A stretch of 64,000 nt of DNA, taken from NCBI GenBank assembly GCA_903959905.1, contig CAJBYO010000005.1, positions 336,674 through 400,673 on the forward strand. The letters run 5' to 3'. Under the pieces are notes generated by a model. That model made no database searches. It saw nothing but the letters and a program-made list of their open reading frames with translations, and had not been told where the DNA came from. A program made the position numbers and the translations under genes. Positions 52,039 through 61,176 of this stretch are shown piece after piece; within the stretch, counting starts at the first letter, position 1, and every line of letters starts with the position of its first letter. The stretch is from an uncultured Bacteroidales bacterium. GTDB taxonomy: Bacteria > Bacteroidota > Bacteroidia > Bacteroidales > FEN-979.

Positions 52039-53130
52039 ATGGCAAAAAAAATCCTAGTCCCCCTGGACTTCAATAAAAACGAATTGCAGAATGCTGTGAT
52101 TCAGAACCTGGCAACTGCGCCGGCAAGTCCGGTCAAAGGCCAGAAGTATTTCGACACCACCGACAACTTCGAGAAGTACTGGAACGGTACAGCCTGGGTC
52201 AAATCGGTTGATCCCTCGGCCATCGACCATAACACGCTGCTCAACCGAGGCACAAATACCCATGCTGCCATTGATACTCACTTGGCATCGACCTCAAACC
52301 CTCACTCGACGACCAAGACCCAGGTCGGTTTGAGTAATGTCGATAACGTTCAGCAGATGCCCCTCTCATATCTTGATACCGATGGTACGCTTTCGGCGAA
52401 CTCAGATGTTAAGGTGCCCAGTCAAAAAGCGACCAAAACTTATGTTGACGGTCAGATCGCCAACATCCAGGGGCAGATTACCTCCGGCATGGTTTACAAA
52501 GGCACCTTTGACGGCAGTCAAACCATTGCCGCCCAGGGTATCACGACCATTCAAAAAGGATGGTTCTGGAAGGTGATTGTTGCAGGAACCACTTCCGGAG
52601 TGAGCACCCCTTCAAATACCGGCGTAAATATTGGCGATATGGTCATTGCCAATGTCACCAAGGCTTCCGGGATCACGGCAGCAGATTTTGACGGAGTGGA
52701 CAACACCGAATCCGCCGACCTGGTCAAGTTGGCCGCAACTCAGACACTCACCAACAAGACCATCGATGCTGACCTGAACACCATCACCAACATCGAGACG
52801 GCTGATTTCAAGTCCGGAGTTATCGACACTGATGGCACGCTGACAGCGAACAGCGATACTAAGCTCGCTACACAGAAGGCGACGAAAACTTATGTCGATA
52901 ACAAAACCAATGGCCGAACCAAGAAATACATCGGAACGATAACTGCCGTATCCACTCAGACTATCCCGGTGGCGACTCATGGGTGTGGCACTGATACCGT
53001 TGTTCAGGTTTATGAGACAATTTCCGGCACCCGCTATGCAGTTGAAGTGGATATATCCATCAATGCTGCAGGTGACGTGACCTGGATTGCTTCGACCGCC
53101 ATCACCGGGCAGGTCATCATCATCGGATAA
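52039..53130 (+). CDS. tail fibre protein
   Basis: 363 residues with typical fibre sequences: [20 protein letters not shown] and WNGTAWVKS near the N-terminus, [20 protein letters not shown], two matched [16 protein letters not shown] and [17 protein letters not shown] segments, and [14 protein letters not shown]. These collagen-like or shaft repeats are shared with many phage fibre shafts. It probably forms trimers that contact the host surface. Confidence 0.8.
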   Translation: MAKKILVPLDFNKNELQNAVIQNLATAPASPVKGQKYFDTTDNFEKYWNGTAWVKSVDPSAIDHNTLLNRGTNTHAAIDTHLASTSNPHSTTKTQVGLSNVDNVQQMPLSYLDTDGTLSANSDVKVPSQKATKTYVDGQIANIQGQITSGMVYKGTFDGSQTIAAQGITTIQKGWFWKVIVAGTTSGVSTPSNTGVNIGDMVIANVTKASGITAADFDGVDNTESADLVKLAATQTLTNKTIDADLNTITNIETADFKSGVIDTDGTLTANSDTKLATQKATKTYVDNKTNGRTKKYIGTITAVSTQTIPVATHGCGTDTVVQVYETISGTRYAVEVDISINAAGDVTWIASTAITGQVIIIG

Positions 53131-53152
53131 AGACTCACTCCCAATCCTTTTT

Positions 53153-53758
53153 ATGCCAACTTTCAAAACGAATCTTGAAATTCAGCAAAACCAACTTCTC
53201 AATGCTGTCCTGCACAAGCTACGGGATTTACCTCCAAATCCCGTAGCAGGACAGATTTATTACAATGAAGGCAAAGGACTGGCTTACCTGTATGATGGTC
53301 AGTATTGGATTCCCTGGGGAAACTCATCCGGAGGTGGAAGTGGTGAAGTCAGGCAGTTTGTGACAACAATCCTGAACCCTACTATAAGGTCAGGAGCGAT
53401 CATTGTCAGGTTGTATGAGGATCTTGTTGCGGTCAGAGTCGATGCTCAATTCAGCGCCGTGAATACGGTTTACTTCAATATTGATATCCGGGGAAATGTA
53501 ATTCATTCCGGCGCCAATATTACTGACAGACCTATGATGGCGACTTATGAAAGTAATGAGTACACAACGATTGATCGCCCATTCTTGAAAAAAGATGACT
53601 GGCTCTATCTCAGTATAGCATCCGGGTCAGGTGATACCGGCACACCGATAGAAGGCGAGACATCCGGTATAACCGGGGGTACTGGAACTGAACCACCGGC
53701 AGGAGATGGTGAGGTGATTGGAGTATTGACAGTGATCTTGACGGGAACAGTTTATTGA
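53153..53758 (+). CDS. tail fibre or fibre-tip protein
   Basis: 201 residues from ATG 53153. The N-terminus parallels that of the preceding fibre gene (MPTFKTNLEIQQNQLLNAVL, NPVAGQIYYNEGKGLAYLYD), suggesting that both attach to the same tail site. A central beta region and a Gly/Thr-rich C-terminus follow. It ends the fibre unit. Confidence 0.7.
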   Translation: MPTFKTNLEIQQNQLLNAVLHKLRDLPPNPVAGQIYYNEGKGLAYLYDGQYWIPWGNSSGGGSGEVRQFVTTILNPTIRSGAIIVRLYEDLVAVRVDAQFSAVNTVYFNIDIRGNVIHSGANITDRPMMATYESNEYTTIDRPFLKKDDWLYLSIASGSGDTGTPIEGETSGITGGTGTEPPAGDGEVIGVLTVILTGTVY

Positions 53759-53903
53759 TCTTTTCTCTCGTTATAGTATATTCCGTGTTATCTTATATGC
53801 CGATTTGGAAAGATTTGTTTTTTTGGTTGTTTTCCAGTTTGTATTTATTTTTATTTTTACGCTTGAAATTATATAGAGATACAAATAAAAACAACCTATA
53901 ATT

Positions 53904-54605
53904 ATGAGACAATACTACATACACGATGGAAAAGACCAAAAAGGTCCATTCACATTTGATCAACTTAAAGGACTTAATATCAGCAAATCAACTTCCTTAT
54001 GGTATGAAGGTCTTGAAAATTGGACAACTGCAGGTAATGTCGATGAGTTAAAGGTCCTATTTAATAATACCGCACCACCACCATTCGAAAAACCACCAGT
54101 ATCGCCGCCACCAATTCCTAAAATTGCTAAACAAAAGACCATTATTACCAACTCAAAGAAAAAAAGCAAAACTTGGAAGATCTTACTCTGGCTTATTATT
54201 CCTTTACTAATCATTGGAGTAATATTCATCGTTTTGAATAAAACTAATGTTGGAGGAGGTTCTGGTCCGGGAACATACCAAGAGAAAATTATGTCAATTG
54301 AAGATACGGAGAAAGCTAATCCAGCACAGTATCTTGAAGCAAGTGGAACCTATAAAGAAACTTTCTGGGGAGGAAAATTTAAAATAGAAGGTACTGTTAC
54401 AAACAATGCAACCGTTGCGAAATATAAAGATGTCGTTGTCGAAGTCGTCTTTTATACTGAAACAGATACTGAATTACAAAGAGAGAGGTATGTTATCTAT
54501 GATTATTTCCCACCTCATGAAACTAAGAATTTTGAGTTAAAAGTTGAAATCCCATCCGGAGCGAAAAAACTTGGATGGAAAGCTGTTGATGCTAAACCAT
54601 ATTAG
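53904..54605 (+). CDS. GYF_2-domain membrane protein (cargo gene)
   Basis: 233 residues. The N-terminal GYF_2 domain (QYYIHDGKDQKGPFTFDQLK, SLWYEGLENWTTAG) is followed by a proline linker (PPPFEKPPVSPPPIPK), one membrane helix (about 93-110, ILLWLIIPLLIIGVIFIVL) and an extracytoplasmic beta domain (FKIEGTVTNNATVAKYKDVV) of the FxLYD type. It is AT-rich, has no late promoter and lies between fibres and integrase, so it is a likely lysogenic cargo gene. Role unknown. Confidence 0.7.
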   Translation: MRQYYIHDGKDQKGPFTFDQLKGLNISKSTSLWYEGLENWTTAGNVDELKVLFNNTAPPPFEKPPVSPPPIPKIAKQKTIITNSKKKSKTWKILLWLIIPLLIIGVIFIVLNKTNVGGGSGPGTYQEKIMSIEDTEKANPAQYLEASGTYKETFWGGKFKIEGTVTNNATVAKYKDVVVEVVFYTETDTELQRERYVIYDYFPPHETKNFELKVEIPSGAKKLGWKAVDAKPY

Positions 54606-54638
54606 TGTAGATGGGTATGTGAATTATTCCTCCCCTTT

Positions 54639-55835
54639 TTAAGAGAAAAAGGGATGATCCTTGAGTTTTTCCGCTGTTTCAAGTTTCGTTACCCTTATGT
54701 ATGTAAGAAATGAAGCTGTTGTTCTGTGGCCGGTAATTTGCATGATATCACGCATTGGAATTCCTGACAGGTACGCATTGGTGGCGAAGGATCTCCGGGC
54801 TGTATGAGTTCTGACTTCAAGCCATTTTTGAAAATTCCCGTTACCAAGTTTTTTCTCAAATGCTTTCTTACCTATCCATTTTAACGAATCATTCGTCTTT
54901 TGATTCGATGGGATATAAATTGTCTCATATTTATCCAGGATTTCTTTTACAAGCGGCTTTACCGGAATGATTACAGGCTCCTTTGTTTTATTGGTTTTGA
55001 CATACAATCTCCCGTCTTGTATTTTTTCTTTTACCACTTTTGGCCAATCAGAATGCCTTAATCCGGTATAACAGTTCAGAACAAAAATATCACGTATTCT
55101 CCCATATCCGGGAAACTCGATAGGCATTTCATAAAGTGTTCTGATCTCAGTCTCATTCAGGAATATTGTATCTGCATCCTCTTTTGTGGCTTTGAAGTAC
55201 CTCTTCTGGTGTTCACGGTTTGTAGTAAGGTTATCCAGAATCGCCTCGTTCATCAATCGTTTGATCCTTTTAATGTGGCTTCCAATGGTGTTTGGTTTAT
55301 AGGTCTTTGCCCTCAGGAAATCAGTAAACTTGAAATAGAATTCTCTTCCGATAGTATCAAAATCAATCCTGAATGCATGCTTCTTTTCAAACTCTTCAAG
55401 ATGCCTTTTTAGCCCGCTATAATGATCAAGGTGTTCTTTTGTGATCCGGTTCTTAAATCGCTCTGTGAAAATATCAAAATATGTATACAAAGTGATTTTT
55501 TGTGCTACGCTTGCCTTCTTCCTTCCGGTAAACACCCTGAATGCCTCATTCATTTCTTCTGCCTTTCGGCTGACTTCTTCCTCAGACAGCTTGATTCCCT
55601 TTGGAAAAAGCTCATCATATTTGTCTAGAAAAAAGTTGACAGTTTCACGAAGCCTCTTATTTTCATCTGCAAAATCCTTGACCGGTTTTATTTTCTGCGC
55701 TTCCTGATCCCATTTATTGACGGGAACATGAACACCGCTTGAAAGTCTCAAACGCTTATGATTGAATGTGAATGAGATAAGAAGAAGAGCTTTGCCGTTT
55801 TTTTCTTTGTCTGGATAGAAGATTACTGATGCCAT
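54639..55835 (-). CDS. int: tyrosine recombinase / phage integrase
   Basis: 398 residues. The catalytic residues are visible: Arg260 in TGLRHSD, His344 and Arg347 in HTARRS, His370 in ITGHRT and the nucleophile Tyr379 in TYIRV. The N-terminal arm-binding part and SAM-like core-binding region resemble Bacteroidota integrases. It lies 170 bp from attR and reads inwards, and it is the only minus-strand gene of the prophage. It would recombine the 14-bp core in tRNA-Arg(CCG). Confidence 0.95.
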   Translation of the reverse strand: MASVIFYPDKEKNGKALLLISFTFNHKRLRLSSGVHVPVNKWDQEAQKIKPVKDFADENKRLRETVNFFLDKYDELFPKGIKLSEEEVSRKAEEMNEAFRVFTGRKKASVAQKITLYTYFDIFTERFKNRITKEHLDHYSGLKRHLEEFEKKHAFRIDFDTIGREFYFKFTDFLRAKTYKPNTIGSHIKRIKRLMNEAILDNLTTNREHQKRYFKATKEDADTIFLNETEIRTLYEMPIEFPGYGRIRDIFVLNCYTGLRHSDWPKVVKEKIQDGRLYVKTNKTKEPVIIPVKPLVKEILDKYETIYIPSNQKTNDSLKWIGKKAFEKKLGNGNFQKWLEVRTHTARRSFATNAYLSGIPMRDIMQITGHRTTASFLTYIRVTKLETAEKLKDHPFFS

Positions 55836-55850
55836 TTTTTGTACTTATTT

Positions 55851-55900
55851 TTTGTCAGCTCAAAGGTACGAACTGTCAACTTCTTGTACAAATTTGTCAG
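55851..55900. promoter_or_regulatory. candidate integrase arm sites and int promoter region
   Basis: TTTGTCAG (55851-55858), CTGTCAAC (55873-55880) and TTTGTCAG (55893-55900) lie between the integrase start and attR, matching words near attL. They would also place integrase over its own promoter, giving autoregulation. Inference only. Confidence 0.4.
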
Positions 55901-56008
55901 TAAAAGTTATTAACCGCCAGTAAACGGCTGTAAACGATATTTAATATGATGTAGGAATAACGGGCATTACAAAGATATTGACCTGATTTTCAATTTGCCC
56001 TATATGAC

Positions 56009-56022
56009 CCCTTCGGAGTCAC
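56009..56022 (+). other. attR core
   Basis: CCCTTCGGAGTCAC, identical to the tRNA-Arg 3' end at 9893-9906. No other tRNA sequence is present on this side, confirming the orientation. Confidence 0.88.
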
Positions 56023-56033
56023 AAGACAAATGT

Positions 56034-56071
56034 AAAGTGCAAGGTGCAACGTAATTTGCACCTTGCACTTT
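56034..56071. terminator. 16-bp perfect inverted repeat at host side of attR
   Basis: AAAGTGCAAGGTGCAA pairs with TTGCACCTTGCACTTT over 6 nt. It lies downstream of the minus-strand gene at 56109 and probably terminates it; T runs are weak. Confidence 0.6.
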
Positions 56072-56108
56072 TCGTTTCTGACCTGGCACTTTGCGCATGC
56101 TTCGTCCT

Positions 56109-56798
56109 TTAATACGTACCTATGACCTTCGTTGATAAATTGAATGAAAAACTGAGATTATTTGTCCAGTCTTTGAATCCAATGATTGTAGGAGTAGCAC
56201 TGATGCTCTCAGTAAATACCCCGCCCGATCCCGTGCCCTGCTGCGCACTTGAGACTCTCCAATTGGTGAGTTTTATCGAATAATACGGCGTAGCCTGCCC
56301 GGGTACATATATCTTGAATTCAATCATCCCGAGCAATGTACCTCCAATCATCGAATTTAAAAAGCCAATGGAATTGATATCCTTGCTTTTGGTAAAGAAC
56401 ACATCCTGAACATTGGTAGTGTTTACAGTGGTGCCTGAATTTGACCCCCCGAACGACATAGAAACTACTTTGTAATTGCCTGCAGCAAATAAAGGATTAC
56501 CGGGGCCGGAGATAGCATACGTAATTGAATCGCCAGTGGATCCGGAAAGCGCACTTGCCAGGGAATTCCAAACGGTGCCGTTATAAAAGGCAGGTGATTG
56601 GGTACTCATATTATAGATCATCAATCCTGCGGTAGGGCTGCTTACGGCGCTGGTACTCGCCACCCTGGGCAGCATGAGGCCCTTGTTGGGACTGGTCAGG
56701 TCCAGCACGGAGTTGGAACTGGGATTCGTGGTGCCAATGCCTACTTGTGCAGAGGCTGCCCGGGCTAAAAATAATAGGCTGATTATGATAAGTTTCAT
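56109..56798 (-). CDS. secreted protein, VGIGT N-domain plus Hcp-like C-domain
   Basis: 229 residues from ATG at 56798; a longer frame start at 56858 would spoil the signal peptide MKLIIISLLFLARAASA. After cleavage comes the QVGIGTTNPSSNSVLDLTSP-type domain common in Bacteroidota surface proteins. The C-terminal 140 residues (FTKSKDINSIGFLNSMIGGT, YYSIKLTNWRVSSAQQG) have the order of Hcp-type beta barrels, which are also found outside T6SS in secreted proteins. The Hcp likeness is tentative. A broken copy of its 3' end lies at 60982-61058. Confidence 0.6.
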   Translation of the reverse strand: MKLIIISLLFLARAASAQVGIGTTNPSSNSVLDLTSPNKGLMLPRVASTSAVSSPTAGLMIYNMSTQSPAFYNGTVWNSLASALSGSTGDSITYAISGPGNPLFAAGNYKVVSMSFGGSNSGTTVNTTNVQDVFFTKSKDINSIGFLNSMIGGTLLGMIEFKIYVPGQATPYYSIKLTNWRVSSAQQGTGSGGVFTESISATPTIIGFKDWTNNLSFSFNLSTKVIGTY

Positions 56799-56817
56799 TT
56801 GTTTCTGATTATTGTTG

Positions 56818-56845
56818 CCTACTCTAACCGGTTTTCGGCTTCCCC
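56818..56845. repeat. direct repeat flanking the subtilase, right copy
   Basis: CCTACTCTAACCGG then TTTTCGGCTTCCCC; the partner at 59277-59304 differs in about three positions. It lies between the subtilase gene and the Hcp-like gene. Confidence 0.65.
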
Positions 56846-56969
56846 GTTTTTTATCCATACTGAACCCCGGTAGGTTTGCGGTTGCAGAGCCGCCCGGATT
56901 CTTAATCCTATGTTATTGTTTTTGATTTGTTCAGATTCCAGATAAATTCCATCTACATATCCGGTTTTG

Positions 56970-59246
56970 TTATATAAGCGAGGTGAAAAAGCCAAGAAGG
57001 TCCTCCGCCGCATCTTCAGCCTGGTTGGCAGTTTCCCGTGCTGCATTTTCAACAGCAGAAACCGTTGCTTCAACATCATCAGCGGCCTGCTGAATTGCAT
57101 CTTCAGCCTTATCGAGGGCATCTTCGGCATTTTTTGCGGCCTGCTCGCTGAAAGCGGTTAAAGCTGCCAGGGCGTCGCCTGTGAGGCCTTCTGCCGCAGC
57201 AAGTGCCCTCGCTGCCTGGTTTTCCCAATACTGCACTGTAGCGTTTGATTGAATCAGGCCAACAAGTTCTTTGCCACCGGATAAGATCGCATCCCATATG
57301 TCTCCCGGTAATTTTTCCAGCAACTCCAGTTCTGAAGTTACAACCGAAAAAAGAGAACTTTTTTCAACCGCAGGATCCGTTACATCGCTTTCTTTTGGCA
57401 GCGGTTCGCTTAATACCGCAAATGCATCGATGATTCCCGGCCCCCAAAGCGTTGTATCCCAGGCATGACAGGATGGCTTCCAGGCCGTTTTCCGGATGAT
57501 ATGCCTGAACACATGGGCAAGCGGTTTATTCGGATAATGGTTTTGTATCAGATTGGCTTTCCCCCAATAGGCCAGCCACAAAGCTGCAATTCCGGCAACA
57601 ATGGGCGTTGCAAATGAAGTCCCCGATCCATAGGTGATCCCGGGTTCGCACACCGGGTTTAAAACATCCCAGTTGGCAAACCAGATATGTTGCGCAGGCG
57701 CCGCAATATCGACGTTGGGCCCACGGCAGGAATCATCCCAGGGTTTCGCAGCAGGATTTGATCCTGCCACCGCTATTACATTGGTATAGGCACCAGGCTC
57801 AATCACACTGTTCCCGGGGGAAAGGAAATCAAATATCTGCCCTGCAGCCGCCACGACAATGATGTTGTTGGCTACTGCATGGTTTATGATGTCTTCCAGC
57901 GTACGGTCAGGTGCGCCGCCCAGCGAGATGGAAATCACATCCACTTTTTGATCGATGGCATACTCAACTGCTTTTTGAACATTGGTGTCAAATATCAGGG
58001 CTGGTCCGTCAACACAATGAATGGGGATGATCCCGGCCTCCGGGGCCACACCGGTTATTTCAACAACTGACCTGGTATTTGGTCTCCCGACGGGGATGGG
58101 ATTGTTAAAAGGAAAGTCGTCGACATGTGTTTTTCCGGCAGCAGCAGGTTTGCTCACGATCATGGCGCCGGTTCCCACACCATGCGTTGGCAGGTAATTT
58201 ATAAACTGGGGATTGCAGGGTTGCTGCGGAACATTTGTCCCGGTTGCATTGGTTATGACATCCTTTACTTTGTCAACAAAAATATTTTCAACGGAAGGAT
58301 CAAATTGAGGATGTTTTCTCCACCCGGTGTCGGGATGTCCGACCACAATGCCCTTGCCTTTTTTTTGTCCGCCTGAAACCGGCACAAGTTCCCAGGCTTC
58401 GAAAATCCTGGTTTGCCGGATGTGCCATTCCGTATCATCCGGGATATCAGGATAGACTGGTCTGCCATCGCACATTTTAATTTTCGAAGCAGGTTTTCCT
58501 TCATCTGAACAGCAACAGTCATTGACAGGACGACAATCAGGAACCGACCGGTCATGTTTTTGGTTTTTATCCTGTATATCCTTCAGCGTGTAATGCTCAA
58601 TCGGGGCAACCCGCTTAAATCCTCCTAATTCACGTAGTGCGGTTGAAATTTTATATTCATATCCTTTGATGTCATGGCATGGTATCGCAAACGCAAGCTC
58701 ATAGCAGAGCTCTTTTTTGAAGTTTTTAAAAAGCGGATTTAAGGTCATCCCTGCCTTTTTCAATTCACCGGAACCGGTTTGCAGGATGGTAGAGACTGTT
58801 TTCAGCACCTGCTCGCCCTTCATAGGCTTGTCACATTCAATGATAAATTGCACGCGGGTGGCTTTTGCGTTGTTGAACGCATTCCTGCCATAGATTTTAC
58901 CCTGATCTGCCGGATTGATTTTTCCGGAGGTTTTTAATTTGTGCAAAAAGAACTGGATGTTACCGGCATGAACGGTACTTTTCTTTTTACCCTTGTTATA
59001 CGCAGATTCAATGGTTTGAATCTGCTCAAGGATTTGTTTCAGATGAGCGATTTTAAAGGCTGTTTCACGGCCTCTTTTTTTGACCAGGCCGGCACGTTTT
59101 TCATCCAGTCGTTCCCTGATGGTGCGCTTTGCATCTGGAAAATTTCCCTGCTTTATTTTCGGGTTGATTGCTTCGAGCAGTGGCTGGAGATCAATGCAAG
59201 GCGGATTGTCCATGATTCTTTTATATCCGGGATAATATTTTGGCAT
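56970..59246 (-). CDS. subtilisin-like serine protease (S8), no signal peptide
   Basis: 758 residues. The S8 catalytic triad is visible: Asp in VVGHPDTGW (about 310), His in LPTHGVGTG (about 354) and Ser in GSGTSFATPIVAG (about 543). A 290-residue N-terminal region of unknown fold precedes the protease. The C-terminal 80 residues are Ala-rich amphipathic helix (KNAEDALDKAEDAIQQAADD) ending in hydrophobic LLGFFTSLI. There is no signal peptide, so it may act inside the cell or leave by another route. Direct repeats flank it, suggesting mobility. Target unknown. Confidence 0.88.
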   Translation of the reverse strand: MPKYYPGYKRIMDNPPCIDLQPLLEAINPKIKQGNFPDAKRTIRERLDEKRAGLVKKRGRETAFKIAHLKQILEQIQTIESAYNKGKKKSTVHAGNIQFFLHKLKTSGKINPADQGKIYGRNAFNNAKATRVQFIIECDKPMKGEQVLKTVSTILQTGSGELKKAGMTLNPLFKNFKKELCYELAFAIPCHDIKGYEYKISTALRELGGFKRVAPIEHYTLKDIQDKNQKHDRSVPDCRPVNDCCCSDEGKPASKIKMCDGRPVYPDIPDDTEWHIRQTRIFEAWELVPVSGGQKKGKGIVVGHPDTGWRKHPQFDPSVENIFVDKVKDVITNATGTNVPQQPCNPQFINYLPTHGVGTGAMIVSKPAAAGKTHVDDFPFNNPIPVGRPNTRSVVEITGVAPEAGIIPIHCVDGPALIFDTNVQKAVEYAIDQKVDVISISLGGAPDRTLEDIINHAVANNIIVVAAAGQIFDFLSPGNSVIEPGAYTNVIAVAGSNPAAKPWDDSCRGPNVDIAAPAQHIWFANWDVLNPVCEPGITYGSGTSFATPIVAGIAALWLAYWGKANLIQNHYPNKPLAHVFRHIIRKTAWKPSCHAWDTTLWGPGIIDAFAVLSEPLPKESDVTDPAVEKSSLFSVVTSELELLEKLPGDIWDAILSGGKELVGLIQSNATVQYWENQAARALAAAEGLTGDALAALTAFSEQAAKNAEDALDKAEDAIQQAADDVEATVSAVENAARETANQAEDAAEDLLGFFTSLI

Positions 59247-59718
59247 GACTGATTTGAGTTAGAAAAATTGATATCACCTACTCTTTACGGTTTTCGGCTT
59301 CCCCTGCTTTACCTGTACCTGATCGGAAACACACAATGCTGCAAACCGTCAGGCTCCTGCAATGACTATTGATTCCTGAAATGACCAAGGCATAACTTTA
59401 GCATTACTTGTGTAAAATTATATATATTTATAATGAATCCAAATAAAAAACAAAATTTTACTCCTTTTCGCCTGATAATGTGTAGAATTCACCCGCTTTC
59501 TTTGTCAAAGAACCAAAGGGTTCTTTTTCCTATGATCGGGTAACATGATGAGGATCAAATTTATATAAGACTTGTGTTACATCAGTGGAATTCTTATTCC
59601 TATTTGATCTAAATTATATTCCATGTTGTATCTTTGTAAAAATCATTTTCCTGTTCCCGGTTAATAAAGTAAATTGATGGGTCGGAGGGTGGTTTTATCA
59701 CCACTAATCCTGACAATC
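59247..59718. other. intergenic region with second direct repeat
   Basis: Holds the left copy of the subtilase-flanking repeat (59277-59304, CCTACTCTTTACGG then TTTTCGGCTTCCCC). The remainder is AT-rich with a small inverted repeat (GAACC-AAAG-GGTTC at 59511-59524) and probable promoters for the gene at 59719. No coding potential seen. Confidence 0.55.
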
Positions 59719-60456
59719 ATGAAAACATTAGCTGTTTTTTTTGCAATATTTCTGCTTTTTGGCAGCACATTATTTGCCCAGGTGGGTATAAATATCGAAA
59801 ACAGCGCGCCGGATAGTTCGGCTATGCTGGATGTTAAATCCACAAGCAAAGGTTTTCTTCCGCCACGGTTGACCATCAGCCAGCGTGACTCTATTTCTTC
59901 GCCAGTTGCCGGGCTTACTATTTACAATTCCTCAAAGAATTGCACTGAAACCTATAATGGCGTCGCCTGGGTCAGCAATACACACTACATCGGTGAAAGT
60001 TATGGCGGAGGCATCGTATTTTATGTTTATGATAACGGACAGCATGGATTGATTGCAGCCACAGCCGACCAAAGTCCGGCAATAAGATGGTATGGTGGTT
60101 CTAATACCTTTACACGTGCCAGGGCAGAAGGTGTTGGTGCTGGTTTAAAAAACACCTCAATAATCATCGCCAATCAGGGCGCGGTTGACGGGAACCCATT
60201 TGCAGCCACCGTTTGCAATGAATATTCAGTAACGGTTGATGGTGTTACCTACGGTGATTGGTATTTACCTTCCAAACACGAATTGAATTTATTGTACTTG
60301 CAAATGGCCGTCGTTGGAGGTTTTGCCAATGGCGGTTATTTTAGTTCGTCCGAGTTTAATGATTACTTCGCCTGGATCCAGGACTTCAGCGATGGCTCCC
60401 AGTTCTTTCACTTTAAGTATTACAGTTTCAGCGTGCGTGCTGTGCGGGCTTTTTAA
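59719..60456 (+). CDS. secreted DUF1566/FISUMP-like domain protein
   Basis: 245 residues from ATG 59719 with signal peptide (MKTLAVFFAIFLLFGSTLFA). The N-terminal domain QVGINIENSAPDSSAMLDVK is the same type as in the Hcp-like gene at 56109. The C-terminal part (YGGGIVFYVYDNGQHGLIAA, GDWYLPSKHELNLLY, FSVRAVRAF) is a DUF1566/Lcl-type C-lectin-like domain. A surface or extracellular binding role is likely; the ligand is unknown. Confidence 0.75.
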   Translation: MKTLAVFFAIFLLFGSTLFAQVGINIENSAPDSSAMLDVKSTSKGFLPPRLTISQRDSISSPVAGLTIYNSSKNCTETYNGVAWVSNTHYIGESYGGGIVFYVYDNGQHGLIAATADQSPAIRWYGGSNTFTRARAEGVGAGLKNTSIIIANQGAVDGNPFAATVCNEYSVTVDGVTYGDWYLPSKHELNLLYLQMAVVGGFANGGYFSSSEFNDYFAWIQDFSDGSQFFHFKYYSFSVRAVRAF

Positions 60457-60490
60457 TGCAGGTTTTAAGCGCACAATTATCAGCAAGTGA

Positions 60491-60787
60491 TTAGAAACCT
60501 TCATTTGTAATGATATGCTGGTCAAATACAGTAATCTCAAACAACAAGCCTGCATTGACGAGTTTCCTGGTGATCTTTTGGTCAGCATCACCAGGATTAA
60601 TAGCACCTGACGGATGATTATGACCCAGGATTCTTGGGTAGGCATGATGATCTGGTGCCACTTTGAAGATCTTTTTAGGATCAACGACTGTACCGGAAAT
60701 ACCGCCACCGCTGATTTGAACCTTCTGAAATACTTTGTTTGCCCTATTCAGCAGGATAATCCAGAATTCTTCATATGGTCTGTCCGT
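60491..60787 (-). pseudogene. radC fragment (C-terminal JAB domain)
   Basis: On the minus strand, 98 codons read PYEEFWIILLNRANKVFQKV, SGTVVDPKKIF, ILGHNHPSGAINPGDADQKI and stop after HIITNEGF. This is the JAB half of RadC without the helix-hairpin-helix half; an in-frame stop lies directly upstream (60788-60790), and the last residues are also missing. It is about as similar to the phage radC (25008-25748) as two diverged family members, so it is an independent relic. Confidence 0.85.
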
Positions 60788-60899
60788 TTAGTTTGCCAAT
60801 GTAAATTTGATAATTAATTGAAAAATAAATAGATAAAGAAAACGAAAGAAAATGAGTGAACTTGTTCAACTCCTTTCTGAGTCACACTTAAAATTTTAA

Positions 60900-60934
60900 A
60901 ACGCCTGCAAATTAAACTCTTGCAGGCGTTTTTT
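60900..60934. terminator. Rho-independent terminator, bidirectional form
   Basis: AACGCCTGCAA, 9-nt loop, TTGCAGGCGTT followed by T6; A-rich upstream. Confidence 0.85.
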
Positions 60935-60981
60935 ATCGATTGTTTCAACATGGAAACGCTTCAAACTTCAATTAATATGCA

Positions 60982-61058
60982 CCTATTATATGGGTTGATA
61001 AATTGAATGAAGAACTGCGATTATTTGTCCAGTCTTTGAACCCGAGGATGGTAGCTCC
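60982..61058 (-). pseudogene. fragment of the Hcp-like secreted protein gene
   Basis: Matches the 3' end of the gene at 56109 over about 65 bp (TTGATAAATTGAATGAA, TTATTTGTCCAGTCTTTGAA) with a few substitutions, then similarity ends abruptly. It is a remnant of a second copy on the same strand, between host gene fragments. Confidence 0.7.
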
Positions 61059-61176
61059 CTTTCGTTCATTTAACTTAGCTTTATAAGAGAGTTAAAGGAA
61101 TTATTCGACTTTCGAAGGATTCGACGACAACGGCCTCTGGATGAACTGATGCAGAGATGACACAGTTAACTCCCAA

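Larger units (their letters stand above)
9893..56022 (+). mobile_element. integrated siphovirus-like prophage
   Basis: A 14-bp direct repeat (CCCTTCGGAGTCAC) at 9893-9906 and 56009-56022 bounds a 46.1 kb region with a tyrosine integrase, replication protein, protease, capsid, terminase, portal, lysis, tape measure and fibre genes. The left repeat is the tRNA-Arg 3' end. A tape measure protein of 1262 residues and no sheath gene indicate a long non-contractile tail. All structural modules appear intact, so the prophage may be inducible. No CI-type repressor gene was recognised. Confidence 0.93.

Noticed and set aside
44105..53758. Contractile tail or phage-like injection system
   Set aside because: No sheath, baseplate wedge or ATPase gene; the module is tape measure, tip proteins and fibres, which fits a siphovirus tail.
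56105..56114. Seventh late promoter element (GTCCTTTAAT)
   Set aside because: It lies outside attR in host DNA, has no TAnnTTTG box 17 bp downstream and no plus-strand gene follows.
56109..56798. Type VI secretion component
   Set aside because: The Hcp-like part is fused to a secreted N-terminal domain with signal peptide and no other T6SS gene is nearby; kept only as fold likeness.
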